A stretch of DNA of 64,000 nt from positions 24,563 to 88,562 of the forward strand of contig JABAYF010000020.1 of the NCBI GenBank assembly GCA_018609125.1, read 5' to 3'. The notes under the pieces are model-generated. The model searched no databases and had not been told where the DNA came from. It saw only the letters and a program-made list of their open reading frames with translations. This DNA is from Candidatus Nanopelagicales bacterium (GTDB taxonomy: Bacteria > Actinomycetota > Actinomycetes > S36-B12). Numbering within the stretch: position 1 is the stretch's first letter; each line of letters opens with the position of its first letter. Shown in pieces: positions 9,871-20,234 of the stretch. The position numbers and the translations under genes are program-made.

Positions 9871-12660
9871 GTGGGTATCTTCGATAAGCTAATGCGTGCC
9901 GGCGAGGGTAAAATTCTTCGCACCCTGAACAGCATTTCCGCTCAGGTCAACGCCATTGAGGAAGACTTTGTCTCCCTGACAGACGAGGAGTTGCGGGCTC
10001 TTACCGACACGTATCGCCAGCGTCTAGCCGATGGTGAGACGCTGGACGACCTGCTTCCCGAGGCATTTGCCACCGTGCGTGAGGCATCAAAGCGAACCCT
10101 CGGCCAGCGCCACTATGACGTTCAGATCATGGGTGGAGCGGCGCTACACCTAGGCAATATTGCGGAAATGAAGACCGGTGAGGGCAAGACGCTGGTCTCC
10201 ACGCTGCCGGCCTACCTCAACGGACTGTCGGGCAAGGGTGTCCACGTGGTCACCGTCAACGATTACCTTGCCGAGCGCGACTCGGAGTGGATGGGCCGAA
10301 TTCACCGATTCCTCGGGCTTGAGGTGGGCGTCATCTTGGCCCACATGTCACCGGCTGAACGTCGGGTTGCCTATGCCGCAGACATCACCTACGGCACCAA
10401 TAATGAGTTCGGTTTCGACTATCTGCGCGACAATATGGCGTGGTCGGTTGACGACATGGTGCAGCGAGGACACAACTTCTCGGTGGTCGATGAGGTCGAT
10501 TCGATTCTCATCGACGAAGCCCGCACCCCGCTGATCATTAGTGGCCCGGCGGACCAGCCCACCAAGTGGTATGCAGAGTTCGCGCGCATCGTGCAGAAAC
10601 TCACCATTGAGGACGACTACGAGGTCGACGAGAAGAAAAAAACGATCGGTGTGCACGAGTCGAGCATTGACAAAGTTGAAGACCAGTTGGGCATCGACAA
10701 TCTCTATGACATGGTCAACACCCCGCTCGTGGGATTCTTGAACAACGCGATCAAGGCAAAAGAGTTGTTCAAGCGCGATCGTGACTACGTGATCATGGAC
10801 GGTGAGATCTTGATCGTCGACGAACACACCGGTCGACTGTTGAAGGGCCGCCGATACAACGAGGGTCTGCATCAGGCGATTGAGGCCAAAGAAGGGGTGG
10901 AGATCAAGGCCGAGAACCAAACTCTGGCCACGATCACCCTGCAGAACTATTTCCGACTCTACGACAAGTTGTCGGGCATGACCGGTACGGCCATGACGGA
11001 AGCCAATGAGTTTTATCAGATTTATAAGCTCGGCGTCGTCCCCATCCCCACCAATAAGCCGATGGTTCGTCTCGATGATGGCGACCTGATTTACCGTACG
11101 GTTGAAGCTAAAAACACCGCAGTGGTGGACGATATTGCTGAGCGGCACGCAGAGGGCCAACCAATTCTCGTCGGAACGACGAGCGTGGAAAAATCTGAAT
11201 TGCTCTCCGCGGAGTTGAAAAAACGCGGCATTCGACATGAGGTTCTCAACGCGAAGAACCACGAACGTGAAGCCCAAATTGTTGCTCAGGCGGGTCATCG
11301 CGGTGCGGTGACGGTGGCGACGAACATGGCCGGTCGCGGTACCGACATCATGCTCGGTGGTAACTCAGAATTCATTGCGACTTCTGAACTCACCCGACGC
11401 GGGTTGGATCCGGTCGAAGATCCTGAAAGCTACGAAGCGGCCTGGCCGCAAGCCCTGGCTGATGCGGAGCAGGCTGTCGCCGATGAACACGACGAGGTTG
11501 TCGAACTAGGCGGCCTGTACGTGTTGGGCACCGAACGCCACGAATCGCGCCGCATCGACAATCAGTTGCGTGGCCGGTCCGGACGTCAGGGCGATCCGGG
11601 GGAAACACGGTTTTACCTGTCCTTGCAGGACGATCTCATGCGTCTGTTCAAGTCAGACATGGTTGATGCGTTTTTGACCCGATTTAATGTACCCGATGAT
11701 GTGCCGATCGAGGCCAACATGGTGTCTAAGGCCATTCGCAGCGCTCAGGGGCAGGTCGAATCGCAAAACTTTGAGATTCGCAAAGATGTGTTGAAGTACG
11801 ACGATGTACTCAACCGGCAACGTCTGGTGATTTATGACGAGCGTCGGCGGGTGCTTGAGGGTGAAGACATTCATGATCAGGTGGAAACGTTCCTGTCCGA
11901 CACGGTGGCCGGCTATGCGACAGCCGCAACGGTTAACGGCTATCCCGAGGAGTGGGATCTGGACACGCTGTGGACTGCGTTGGCCCAGTTGTATCCCGTG
12001 GGAATTACCGTCGACGAGATCGAACAGGCCAGCGGGTCTGGTCGCGCCGGTTTAACCTCGGACTTTCTGTCTGAGGAACTCACCCAGGACATTCTGGGTG
12101 CGTATGCCCGGCGCGAAGAGTCACTGGGCGAAGAGGTCACCCGCGAACTCGAACGACGGGTGATCCTGTCTGTGCTTGATCGTAAGTGGCGTGAACATCT
12201 GTATGAGATGGACTACCTGCGCGACGGTATCGGCTTACGTGCGATGGCTCAGCGCGACCCGCTGATTGAGTATCAGCGCGAGGGGTATGAGTTATTCCAG
12301 GCGATGATGGATGCCATCAAGGAAGAATCCGTTGGCTTCTTGTTCAACGTGGAGGTTGCCGTTGCTGAACCAGCCGCTCCTGGAATTGCCGAGGCGGGCT
12401 TGGTAGATGCTACTTCCACCGGCGCTGGCGCAGCTATTGCTGCGGCAACAAAGGCACCCAGGGTCACCGCTAAAGGCCTTGGGCCGCAGCGACCTACCGA
12501 GTTGGAGTACACAGCCCCATCGGCTGACGGCGGCGTTACACACGAGGTGGAACACTCCGACGTGCTCGTTGATCCCGATGAAGCGATTGCGGCGTTGGGT
12601 GATGATGCGAGTCGTGCGGAAAGGCGTCGTGCAGCCCGTGCGGCACGTAAGGGACGCTAA
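9871..12660 (+). CDS. secA: Preprotein translocase ATPase SecA
   Basis: [52 protein letters not shown]; start chosen from TACGAT-N6-GTG spacing. Confidence 0.97.
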   Translation: MGIFDKLMRAGEGKILRTLNSISAQVNAIEEDFVSLTDEELRALTDTYRQRLADGETLDDLLPEAFATVREASKRTLGQRHYDVQIMGGAALHLGNIAEMKTGEGKTLVSTLPAYLNGLSGKGVHVVTVNDYLAERDSEWMGRIHRFLGLEVGVILAHMSPAERRVAYAADITYGTNNEFGFDYLRDNMAWSVDDMVQRGHNFSVVDEVDSILIDEARTPLIISGPADQPTKWYAEFARIVQKLTIEDDYEVDEKKKTIGVHESSIDKVEDQLGIDNLYDMVNTPLVGFLNNAIKAKELFKRDRDYVIMDGEILIVDEHTGRLLKGRRYNEGLHQAIEAKEGVEIKAENQTLATITLQNYFRLYDKLSGMTGTAMTEANEFYQIYKLGVVPIPTNKPMVRLDDGDLIYRTVEAKNTAVVDDIAERHAEGQPILVGTTSVEKSELLSAELKKRGIRHEVLNAKNHEREAQIVAQAGHRGAVTVATNMAGRGTDIMLGGNSEFIATSELTRRGLDPVEDPESYEAAWPQALADAEQAVADEHDEVVELGGLYVLGTERHESRRIDNQLRGRSGRQGDPGETRFYLSLQDDLMRLFKSDMVDAFLTRFNVPDDVPIEANMVSKAIRSAQGQVESQNFEIRKDVLKYDDVLNRQRLVIYDERRRVLEGEDIHDQVETFLSDTVAGYATAATVNGYPEEWDLDTLWTALAQLYPVGITVDEIEQASGSGRAGLTSDFLSEELTQDILGAYARREESLGEEVTRELERRVILSVLDRKWREHLYEMDYLRDGIGLRAMAQRDPLIEYQREGYELFQAMMDAIKEESVGFLFNVEVAVAEPAAPGIAEAGLVDATSTGAGAAIAAATKAPRVTAKGLGPQRPTELEYTAPSADGGVTHEVEHSDVLVDPDEAIAALGDDASRAERRRAARAARKGR

Positions 12661-12672
12661 CGAGCGACTCGA

Positions 12673-13245
12673 CTAACCGAGTTCGCATGCGGTGATGAGC
12701 CATCGCTGCGGATGCGGTCCGGTTCGATTGATCAGTTCTAGTCGCAGCGCCACGGCACGGGTGCGTTCGATGCCGGTTACCACTGCGCTGGCCTCTACGA
12801 TCCCGCTATCGGGAGAGCACAGGCGGACGGACTTAATTCGACGACACTGCGCGGGGCGACCTTTGCCTGCCGGGTGGCGTAGGGCAACTGCCGCGCGACG
12901 AGCCAGGGTGGCGTAGACGTCGCGAGAGGTCCAGCGGGAAAGTTGAGTTGCCGGGCGCTCTCCGGCCACCACCTCCAAGATCGCTGGTGCGATTCGAGCC
13001 ACCCACGCACCTGGATGAGGAGCGGAAGCGAGTTCGCCGGGACTGCCCACCACCACGAGATGGCGGGGTTCGGGCGGCTCAGCGGGTAAACCGGTGGGTA
13101 GGTCCCAAACGAGTGGGAGGGCCGGTTGCTCGTGCGCCGGCCTCGATGCGTGCCAGGGCGCGGGTGCGGTCTGATAGACCACGCGCAGTCGCGTCGGCTG
13201 GGCACTTGGGGTTGACTCGGTGATAGCGGATGATGCAGCAGACAT
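12673..13245 (-). CDS. Rv3235-family (DUF6459-like) actinobacterial protein
   Basis: PLVWDLPTGLPAEP...PRHLVVVGSPGELASAPHPGAWVARIAPAILEVVAGERPATQLSRWTSRDVYATLARR; adjacent to secA. Confidence 0.75.
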   Translation of the reverse strand: MSAASSAITESTPSAQPTRLRVVYQTAPAPWHASRPAHEQPALPLVWDLPTGLPAEPPEPRHLVVVGSPGELASAPHPGAWVARIAPAILEVVAGERPATQLSRWTSRDVYATLARRAAVALRHPAGKGRPAQCRRIKSVRLCSPDSGIVEASAVVTGIERTRAVALRLELINRTGPHPQRWLITACELG

Positions 13246-13462
13246 GTGGGCTCCTGATACGTAGCAAGCAGGGATTACCTGTGCGGGGATTGTTTACCGG
13301 CTGAGTTTTTAAGTTCGTTTGCATGTGTTTGCTTCAATTTAAATGTGAATGCATTCCACAGATCCGACCCCATGCTGTCAACGGGTTGTCCACATGCACT
13401 GACCGAATTGATCGCTTTGCGGCTTGCAATGCTCACCCGGGTCGGCGGCGAGGAGTGTCAAG

Positions 13463-14023
13463 GTGTCGGCCATGGCCGTAGGTGCTGAACGATTTGATGC
13501 GCTCCTTGCCGATCTGGCTGCACAGGCTGCTGCCCATGAGCGCCAAGAGGTATCCGCACATGTCCGAGCGTTGGTTCAGGCTGAATTTGCTCGAGTTGAT
13601 CTTGCCTCGCGACTGAGGGCAGCAGTTGACGTCCGGTTGCAGGTGGAGGGCGTGGGGTCTGTTGGGGGCAGCGTGTGCGGAGTCGATGCCGATACATGTC
13701 AATTAGTGGACGAGCGCGGGCATAGATGGGCGATCGCTCTCTCGCGGGTGGTGGCCGTCACCGGCATCGGCGGGCGGTCACAGCCCCCGTCACGAATCGA
13801 CATGCGCCTAGGTTGGGCGTCACTCATGCGGGGCTGGTCAGATACCGGATCACTGATCCGGTGTTGGGCCAACTCAGCGCCTATTACCGGCAGCGTCACT
13901 CGGGTAGGCCGCGATCATTTCGACCTAGACATCCTCGGTCCAACACCTTGGCCCGGCCTGACAGGTGCCGGATCTGTGGTGAGCGTGGCGTTTGGCGCTG
14001 TGGCGGGCGTGCAGGAACAGTGA
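13463..14023 (+). CDS. Conserved hypothetical actinobacterial protein
   Basis: Coding bias and secA-linked position; no recognised motif; GTG start inferred. Confidence 0.6.
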   Translation: MSAMAVGAERFDALLADLAAQAAAHERQEVSAHVRALVQAEFARVDLASRLRAAVDVRLQVEGVGSVGGSVCGVDADTCQLVDERGHRWAIALSRVVAVTGIGGRSQPPSRIDMRLGWASLMRGWSDTGSLIRCWANSAPITGSVTRVGRDHFDLDILGPTPWPGLTGAGSVVSVAFGAVAGVQEQ

Positions 14024-14066
14024 GGGTGTTCGGTAGTCATCGATTGCCGACGCGGTATCGGCGGTA

Positions 14067-14327
14067 TTACCGGGTGCTGTCGGAGTGCTCGTCGATTGCC
14101 TCGTTAAGTTCGTCTTCACGCCCGAACGGGTGAGTCCGCACGAACTCTTCGGTGGCTGAGTACATGCGCGTGATGTATGTTTCGAGCTCGTTTTCCTCAA
14201 TCCGCCACTGTCCGCGACCGCCCACCTTGATAGCGCGGAGGTCACCACCACGCACGAGAGCGTAGGCCTGGGCTGGCGAAATATTGAGTACCTCGGCAAC
14301 ATCGGCGAGAGTTAAAAAGCGGGCCAC
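14067..14327 (-). CDS. Helix-turn-helix (excisionase/MerR-like) DNA-binding protein
   Basis: VARFLTLADVAEVLNISPAQAYALVRGGDLRAIKVGGRGQWRIEENELETYI. Confidence 0.88.
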   Translation of the reverse strand: MARFLTLADVAEVLNISPAQAYALVRGGDLRAIKVGGRGQWRIEENELETYITRMYSATEEFVRTHPFGREDELNEAIDEHSDSTR

Positions 14328-14435
14328 CCCACCATTGTGGCAAAGAAATCGACTCGCCGGGTCAGGGTCCACACAGCCGCTACACTCCTCTCGGGAAGGG
14401 GCACAGGTCTCACTAGACAGTGTCAGGAGAGGTCC

Positions 14436-15182
14436 ATGTCCCAACGTTTCGCATCAGTATTCGATTGGTTGCCTAAACTTCGACTGCGGCGCAAAGGATC
14501 ACAGCCGCCGTCGGCTGCTCGCCCGGACTCGCCCTCGGCCACACGACCCCAGCGGCGGTGGTGGTCGGACACACGCGTTGTGTTCGGTGTGCTCCTCGTG
14601 GTGGGTTGCATGCTCATCGGCGTGCGGCTGTTCTCCACCGGTAGTGACGAGGTCGAGGTATGGCAGGTGCAGCGAGACCTCGCTGCCGGTGCTGAACTGA
14701 GCATCGAAGACCTTGCCCCTATCGCGGTCTCACCTCAACTTGCCGCGCACTATTTTCCGGTGGATGTCATTCCTGACCGCCCTATCTTTACATCGGTGCT
14801 AGCCGGAGAGTTACTGGATCCCAACAACTTCAGGCAAGAGGTGACCGAGACTCTGCGGCGGGTAACAGTGCCGGTTGAACCCTTACATGCTCCGGTAAAC
14901 CTCGCGCCCGGAGATCTGGTCGACCTGTGGTCAACTCCCGATGTTGACCTAGGTGCGCGGGTGCAACCAGAGCTCGTGCTTGCGGGTCAACTCGTCGTCG
15001 GTGTCGACATAGACGCGCGAGGTTTTGCCAGTGACTACGGAGTTGTCTTGGAGATTGACCAGGCGGATGCCGGCGCGGTCCTGGCCGCAGTCAGATCGGG
15101 TCAGATTGATCTTGTCGGAGTGCCGCTGGCCGATCGCCAACCGGCGTATTCATCCGATACGACGGTGGTGGCGCCGTCATGA
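14436..15182 (+). CDS. SAF-domain protein (CpaB/RcpC-like) with N-terminal TM
   Basis: MSQRFASVFDWLPK...VEVWQVQRDLAAGAELSIEDLAPIAV...GELLDPNNFRQEV. Confidence 0.8.
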   Translation: MSQRFASVFDWLPKLRLRRKGSQPPSAARPDSPSATRPQRRWWSDTRVVFGVLLVVGCMLIGVRLFSTGSDEVEVWQVQRDLAAGAELSIEDLAPIAVSPQLAAHYFPVDVIPDRPIFTSVLAGELLDPNNFRQEVTETLRRVTVPVEPLHAPVNLAPGDLVDLWSTPDVDLGARVQPELVLAGQLVVGVDIDARGFASDYGVVLEIDQADAGAVLAAVRSGQIDLVGVPLADRQPAYSSDTTVVAPS

Positions 15183-16492
15183 CCCATCAAGTTGCGCTTG
15201 CAGCCCCGGATTTTTTAATGGAACAGGACCTCCTTGCGGCCCTGTCAGGTGGCGGTGAGTTGTCCGTCGTGCGCCGCTGCGTTGATGCGATTGATTTGGT
15301 GGGAGCCGCTGCCAGTGGTGTGCCCACCATTGCGCTGGTGAGCGCTGGACTGCCGAGGTTGTCAACACAAATCTTGGCGGAACTGCAGTCGATGGATATG
15401 CCCGTGATCGGTCTGGTTACGGCAGCCGATGTAGATGCCCAGCAGCGCTTACGTGCCATCGGGGTGGCTGTGCTGGCAACGGTCACCGATGCTGATCCCA
15501 GTCACCTGCGACAGTCAGTAGCGGGAGCGATTGGCAGGTTGAAACAACTCGACGATCCAGATCAGTTCCCCTCGCGCGATGGAGGTGCCCAAGATGTTGA
15601 ATCGGCTCCAGTGCGGCAAGAACGAGGCCGCGGGGATGACCGTGTCAACTCGCGGGGTGTGCTCATCGCGGTGTGGGGGCCACCGGGTGCACCGGGTCGA
15701 ACAAGTGTGGCCGTCGCCCTTGCTGATGAACTCAGCCGAAGCAACCACGAGGTGCTTCTTGTGGATGCCGATGTATGGGGTGCGTGTATTCCGCTGGTGC
15801 TCGGCATGTGGGATGAAGCCAGTGGTCTTTCTATCGCCTGCCGTGAAGCAGAACGAGCAAGCTTTGATGCCGCAGCGCTGGCTCAGTGTGCTCGTTCGCT
15901 GAATAACCAGTGGCGGGTATTGACGGGCATCCCGCAACTAGACCGCGCAGCAGAGCTCCCACCGCTTGCTCTTTCGCGCGTGTGGGAAACGGCCCGATCT
16001 CTGGCTACGGTCACGATCATCGATATGGGGGCCGACCTGGGTGTCGGCTTCGGTGCGCATCATCGAGACCTTGGCTCACGGTCCATCGATCTGGTGCCTG
16101 ATGCGCCCCATCGAGTTGCCCACAGCGTTCTTGCTGCCGCAGACATGGTCATTGCCGTTGGTTGTGCCGATCCGGTGGGTGTTGATCGATTGGGTAAGGC
16201 CTTGGTAGTCCTTGCCGAGGCCGGTGTGGCTGCGCCTCTTGTCGTCGTAAACCGCCTACGTAGGTCGGTGCTGGGCGCCCATCCCGAAGACCAGATTCGT
16301 ACGGCCCTCGCCGAGTCAAGTTATGCCGGAGATCTGGCCTTCATTCCCGATGATCCCGCAGCCTTTGATTCCGCGCTGCGCGACGGACGAACGCTGGCGG
16401 AGAGCAGACCTCGCTCACCCGCGCGCACGGCGATTCAAGCGTTCAGCAACCGTGTCGGCGCTGCTGTCGGGAGCATGGGTAGCGGCCCGTAA
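15179..16492 (+). CDS. CpaE/MinD-like P-loop ATPase
   Basis: AVWGPPGAPGRTSVAVALADELSRSNHEVLLVDADVWGACIPLVLGM; follows the SAF gene with 4-nt overlap. Confidence 0.85.
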   Translation: MTHQVALAAPDFLMEQDLLAALSGGGELSVVRRCVDAIDLVGAAASGVPTIALVSAGLPRLSTQILAELQSMDMPVIGLVTAADVDAQQRLRAIGVAVLATVTDADPSHLRQSVAGAIGRLKQLDDPDQFPSRDGGAQDVESAPVRQERGRGDDRVNSRGVLIAVWGPPGAPGRTSVAVALADELSRSNHEVLLVDADVWGACIPLVLGMWDEASGLSIACREAERASFDAAALAQCARSLNNQWRVLTGIPQLDRAAELPPLALSRVWETARSLATVTIIDMGADLGVGFGAHHRDLGSRSIDLVPDAPHRVAHSVLAAADMVIAVGCADPVGVDRLGKALVVLAEAGVAAPLVVVNRLRRSVLGAHPEDQIRTALAESSYAGDLAFIPDDPAAFDSALRDGRTLAESRPRSPARTAIQAFSNRVGAAVGSMGSGP

Positions 16493-16503
16493 GATCGTGG
16501 CCC

Positions 16504-17598
16504 GTGGCTCTCACCATTGGCATCGTCGGCCTTCCCAACGTAGGCAAGTCAACCCTGTTCAACGCGCTCACCAAAAATTCGGTACTGGCCGCGAACTACC
16601 CGTTCGCCACCATCGAACCCAATACCGGTGTGGTGGGGGTGCCTGACCCGAGGCTGGCTGAGTTGGCCCGGATCTATGAGTCCGATCGCATCATTCCCGC
16701 ATCGGTCACCTTTGTCGATATTGCGGGCATCGTGCGCGGAGCAAGCGAGGGTGCAGGGCTGGGCAATCAGTTTCTCGCCAACATTCGCGAATCCCACGCG
16801 ATCTGTCAGGTGCTCCGCGCTTTTGATGACCCCGATGTGGTTCATGTGGAAGGCAGGGTTGATCCGGCCGAAGACCTAGAAACCATCAACACCGAACTCA
16901 TCCTCGCCGACCTGCAGACGATTGAGAAGGCGCTGCCGCGGTTGGTGAAGGAAGCCCGCATTAACAAGGATCGCCAGTCGATCGTGACAGCTGTTGAGCA
17001 AGCCCAGGAAGTCTTGGCTGAGGGCACCACGATCTTTGCTGCGAAGTTGGATCCAGAACCGCTACGCGAACTTTTCCTCCTCACCGCAAAACCTTTTCTC
17101 TACGTGGTCAATTCTGATGAAGGACAACTGAGCGACGCACAGTTCAAGGAACGAATCCGCGAGCTAGTGGCACCGGCCGATGTGGTTTTTCTCGACGCGA
17201 AAACAGAGGCGGAACTCATCGAGCTACCCGCGGATGAGGCGCTGGAGCTTCTCGCCTCCATCGGTCAAGATGAGTCCGGTCTTGACGCGTTGGCTCGGGT
17301 GGGCTTTAACACGTTGGGCTTGCAGACGTATCTGACTGCTGGACCCAAAGAGGCACGGGCGTGGACGATTGCTCGAGGCTCTACCGCACCGGTCGCCGCG
17401 GGGGTCATTCACACCGACTTCGAAAAAGGATTCATCAAGGCGGAGGTGGTTTCCTTTGATGACCTCGTCGCCGCTGGCACGCCGGCAGAGGCTAAGGCCC
17501 GAGGCCGGGTGCGCATGGAGGGCAAGGACTATGTCATGGCTGATGGCGACGTCGTTGAGTTCCGCCATGGTGGCGCTGCGAGCACCGGAAAGAAGTAA
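16504..17598 (+). CDS. ychF: Redox-regulated ATPase YchF (Obg family)
   Basis: TIGIVGLPNVGKSTLFNALTKNSVLAANYPFATIEPNTGVV. Confidence 0.97.
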   Translation: MALTIGIVGLPNVGKSTLFNALTKNSVLAANYPFATIEPNTGVVGVPDPRLAELARIYESDRIIPASVTFVDIAGIVRGASEGAGLGNQFLANIRESHAICQVLRAFDDPDVVHVEGRVDPAEDLETINTELILADLQTIEKALPRLVKEARINKDRQSIVTAVEQAQEVLAEGTTIFAAKLDPEPLRELFLLTAKPFLYVVNSDEGQLSDAQFKERIRELVAPADVVFLDAKTEAELIELPADEALELLASIGQDESGLDALARVGFNTLGLQTYLTAGPKEARAWTIARGSTAPVAAGVIHTDFEKGFIKAEVVSFDDLVAAGTPAEAKARGRVRMEGKDYVMADGDVVEFRHGGAASTGKK

Positions 17599-17616
17599 AA
17601 TTCCCCGCGCTGCGAT

Positions 17617-17937
17617 CTAGCTGATTATTCCCTCGTCGGTCTGACCGTTCAATTCCTCGGCAATGAGGCGGATGCGATGGGCAAGTTCGATATCGAGTTG
17701 GGTAACGCCTCCTGCGTCGTGCGTGGACAGGGTGAAGTTCACCCGGCGCCACCGTATGTCGATGTCTGGGTGGTGATTCATCTCCTCGGCCTCGACTGCC
17801 ACGCGAGGAACCGCGGCGATCCCATCCAGGTATGAACCGAATCGGTAGCTGCACATGAGGTGATCGGTGCTGCCGCGCCAACCGGGCAGGTTGGTGAGTT
17901 GTCGTTGCAATTCGTCATCATCTAGTCGTCTGCTCAT
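17617..17937 (-). CDS. 4a-hydroxytetrahydrobiopterin (pterin-4a-carbinolamine) dehydratase
   Basis: VAVEAEEMNHHPDIDIRWRRVNFTLSTHDAGGVTQLDIELAHRI. Confidence 0.9.
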   Translation of the reverse strand: MSRRLDDDELQRQLTNLPGWRGSTDHLMCSYRFGSYLDGIAAVPRVAVEAEEMNHHPDIDIRWRRVNFTLSTHDAGGVTQLDIELAHRIRLIAEELNGQTDEGIIS

Positions 17938-18027
17938 GTACCTACCCTGACAGATATTTGCCCGGTACGTCATGTGCGAGAGTGGGGGAGTGGCAGGTGT
18001 GCGGGGAATCTGGTCGGTGAGGTCGTC

Positions 18028-19122
18028 GTGCAACTAGCGCTCACCGAGATGCGTAGAGCAAAGCTGCGCTTTGGTCTCCTCACCGGCGCTGTCTCGCTGC
18101 TGGTTTTCCTCGTTCTTTTGCTCACGACTCTGTCGGGTGCGTTGGTGGGAGCGCTCACCGGAGCACTCGAGGGCCTGCGCACCGATGGTTTGGCCTATTC
18201 CCAAACTGCCCGAGACAACATCTCGGCAAGTCGACTACCGGCCGATACGGTTGATGCGGTCGCGGCAGTATCGGGAGTGAGTGCGGCGGCGGGGATCGCA
18301 ACCCTGACCACCGGGGCCGCTGTGGCGGGGGAATCCCTGGACGTTCAGGTTTTCGGGGTGGCCCTTGACGGTCCTGGTGCGCCCTCTGGATTACAGAATG
18401 GGCGTTTGCCCACCACCGATGGAGAGGCCGCTGTAGATGGCAGCGTGTCACTCGGTGACGTCATCACGCTGGACCCTTCCGGCGTTCAACTCACCGTTGT
18501 CGGACTGCTTCGCGGGGCGCAGTTCAATGCGATCCCCACGGCTTACACAACCCTGGGCACCTACGACGCGATAGTTCGAGCGAGTTTTGACAACCTTCCC
18601 TTCGTTCCCATCAATGCGGTGGCTTTCACCGTGGCCGATGATGCGTCGATCTCCGACGTGGTTGCAGCTATTGAACGCGCGGTGCCCGGTGTGTCGGCCT
18701 ACTCGCTAGCAGATGCGGTGGCGCTGATCCCGGGTATTGAATCCATCTCCCAAAGTTTTGGCATCCTGGTGGGTTTGACCTTCATTATCGGCATTGTTGT
18801 GATCGGGTTCTTCTTCCTTATTTTGACGGTCCAAAAACTCAAAGCCTTTACGCTTCTGCGTGCCATTGGTACCAGCTCTGGCCGGCTTGCGCTGAGCGTG
18901 TCCCTGCAGATTGCGATCGTGGTACTTCTTGCTTCTGTCATCGCGGTAGCGCTGACGTTCCTGGCGGTGCAGAGCCTCAATACGGGCCTGCCGGTGAATC
19001 TCAACGTAGCCACGATCATTACCACCGTCCTCGCGGTGTTGGTGTTCTCCCTTCTCTCCGGACTGCTGAGTGTCCGTAGAATTGTGCGGCTGGACCCGGC
19101 TACAGCGGTGGGAGCGCGCTGA
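18028..19122 (+). CDS. FtsX-like ABC transporter permease
   Basis: N-terminal TM, MacB-PCD-like region, C-terminal FtsX TM block; operon with 19122-21001. Confidence 0.88.
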   Translation: MQLALTEMRRAKLRFGLLTGAVSLLVFLVLLLTTLSGALVGALTGALEGLRTDGLAYSQTARDNISASRLPADTVDAVAAVSGVSAAAGIATLTTGAAVAGESLDVQVFGVALDGPGAPSGLQNGRLPTTDGEAAVDGSVSLGDVITLDPSGVQLTVVGLLRGAQFNAIPTAYTTLGTYDAIVRASFDNLPFVPINAVAFTVADDASISDVVAAIERAVPGVSAYSLADAVALIPGIESISQSFGILVGLTFIIGIVVIGFFFLILTVQKLKAFTLLRAIGTSSGRLALSVSLQIAIVVLLASVIAVALTFLAVQSLNTGLPVNLNVATIITTVLAVLVFSLLSGLLSVRRIVRLDPATAVGAR

Positions 19123-20234
19123 TGAATACATCAATGATGCTGGCAAGCGCCGAAATTCGACGCGGCCGCGGGCGCTTCGCATCCGTTGTTTCCGCACTGG
19201 CACTCATTGTCTTCCTTGTCTTAGTGCTGGGCGCTCTGGCTGATGGCTTGTTTTTCGGTGCCACGGGAGCCGTGCGGTCAACAACGGCGAACGCCTACGC
19301 GTTTAGCTCTGATGCGGAAGGTTCACTCGTTCGATCGCGATTAGATATCAGCGACGTAGCGAAGTTTGCGCAGGTACCCGGGGTTGCTTCAGCCGGCCCG
19401 GTCGGTGTTTTGCTGACCGGTGGCGAAGGCCCCGAGGGTGAATTGGATCTGGCTGTCTTCGGAATATCCATGGGTGCGGCAGGCACCCCTAACACGTTGG
19501 TATCAGGACGAATACCTGAACCGGGCGAGGTTGGCGTTGCCCTTGCCGATCAACAACTTGATCAGTTCGGCGTACGCATCGGCACGACCGTTTCCGTGGG
19601 GGGTAACTCTGCAGAAATTGTCGGCATCGTCTCTGATACGTCCTATCAATTGCAGCCGACCATCTGGACATCAATTGATACGTGGCGGGCCATGCGAGAC
19701 GCGGTTCGACCTGAATTGAGCGGTGAGGCAACGCAAATCAACGCTGTGGCGCTGACGACGAGTGCTGATCTCGGTGACATCGCGGCGGCTGTGGACGGCA
19801 CGAATGTGCTGACCGCCGAGGCTACGGGCCTAGCCATTCCAGGTGTCGAGCAGCAAAACGCCACTCTCAACTCCATCATCTACACCACCCTGGCGGTTTC
19901 GGCGCTGGTAGTTGCGCTCTTCTTCGCATTGCTTGTTTTAGAAAAGCGTGAACTGTTCGCTTCCTTGAAAGCCCTGGGCACACCTACATCGCGGTTGGGC
20001 TGGGCGGTCATCATCCAGGCAGTGGTTTCCTCCGTGCTCGGGGTGGTCATTGGCTCCATTGTGGCTCAACTGTTCGGACTGGTAATTCCGGCGAGTGTGC
20101 CCACGCTCTTTCGACCCGAAACCTTGATCACGATCGGGGTATTCACGGTGATCGCCGGGTTTGCGGGTGCTTTATTTTCGCTGCGCCGTATTGCCAGGAT
20201 TGACCCCGCAACCGCCATTGGAGGTGTTCTGTAA
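19122..20234 (+). CDS. FtsX-like ABC transporter permease
   Basis: Same architecture as the previous gene; TGATG start/stop overlap. Confidence 0.88.
   Translation: MNTSMMLASAEIRRGRGRFASVVSALALIVFLVLVLGALADGLFFGATGAVRSTTANAYAFSSDAEGSLVRSRLDISDVAKFAQVPGVASAGPVGVLLTGGEGPEGELDLAVFGISMGAAGTPNTLVSGRIPEPGEVGVALADQQLDQFGVRIGTTVSVGGNSAEIVGIVSDTSYQLQPTIWTSIDTWRAMRDAVRPELSGEATQINAVALTTSADLGDIAAAVDGTNVLTAEATGLAIPGVEQQNATLNSIIYTTLAVSALVVALFFALLVLEKRELFASLKALGTPTSRLGWAVIIQAVVSSVLGVVIGSIVAQLFGLVIPASVPTLFRPETLITIGVFTVIAGFAGALFSLRRIARIDPATAIGGVL

Noticed and set aside
10348-11298. 316-aa antisense ORF inside secA
   Set aside because: Sense strand is unequivocally secA; the antisense protein looks like low-information reverse-complement sequence.
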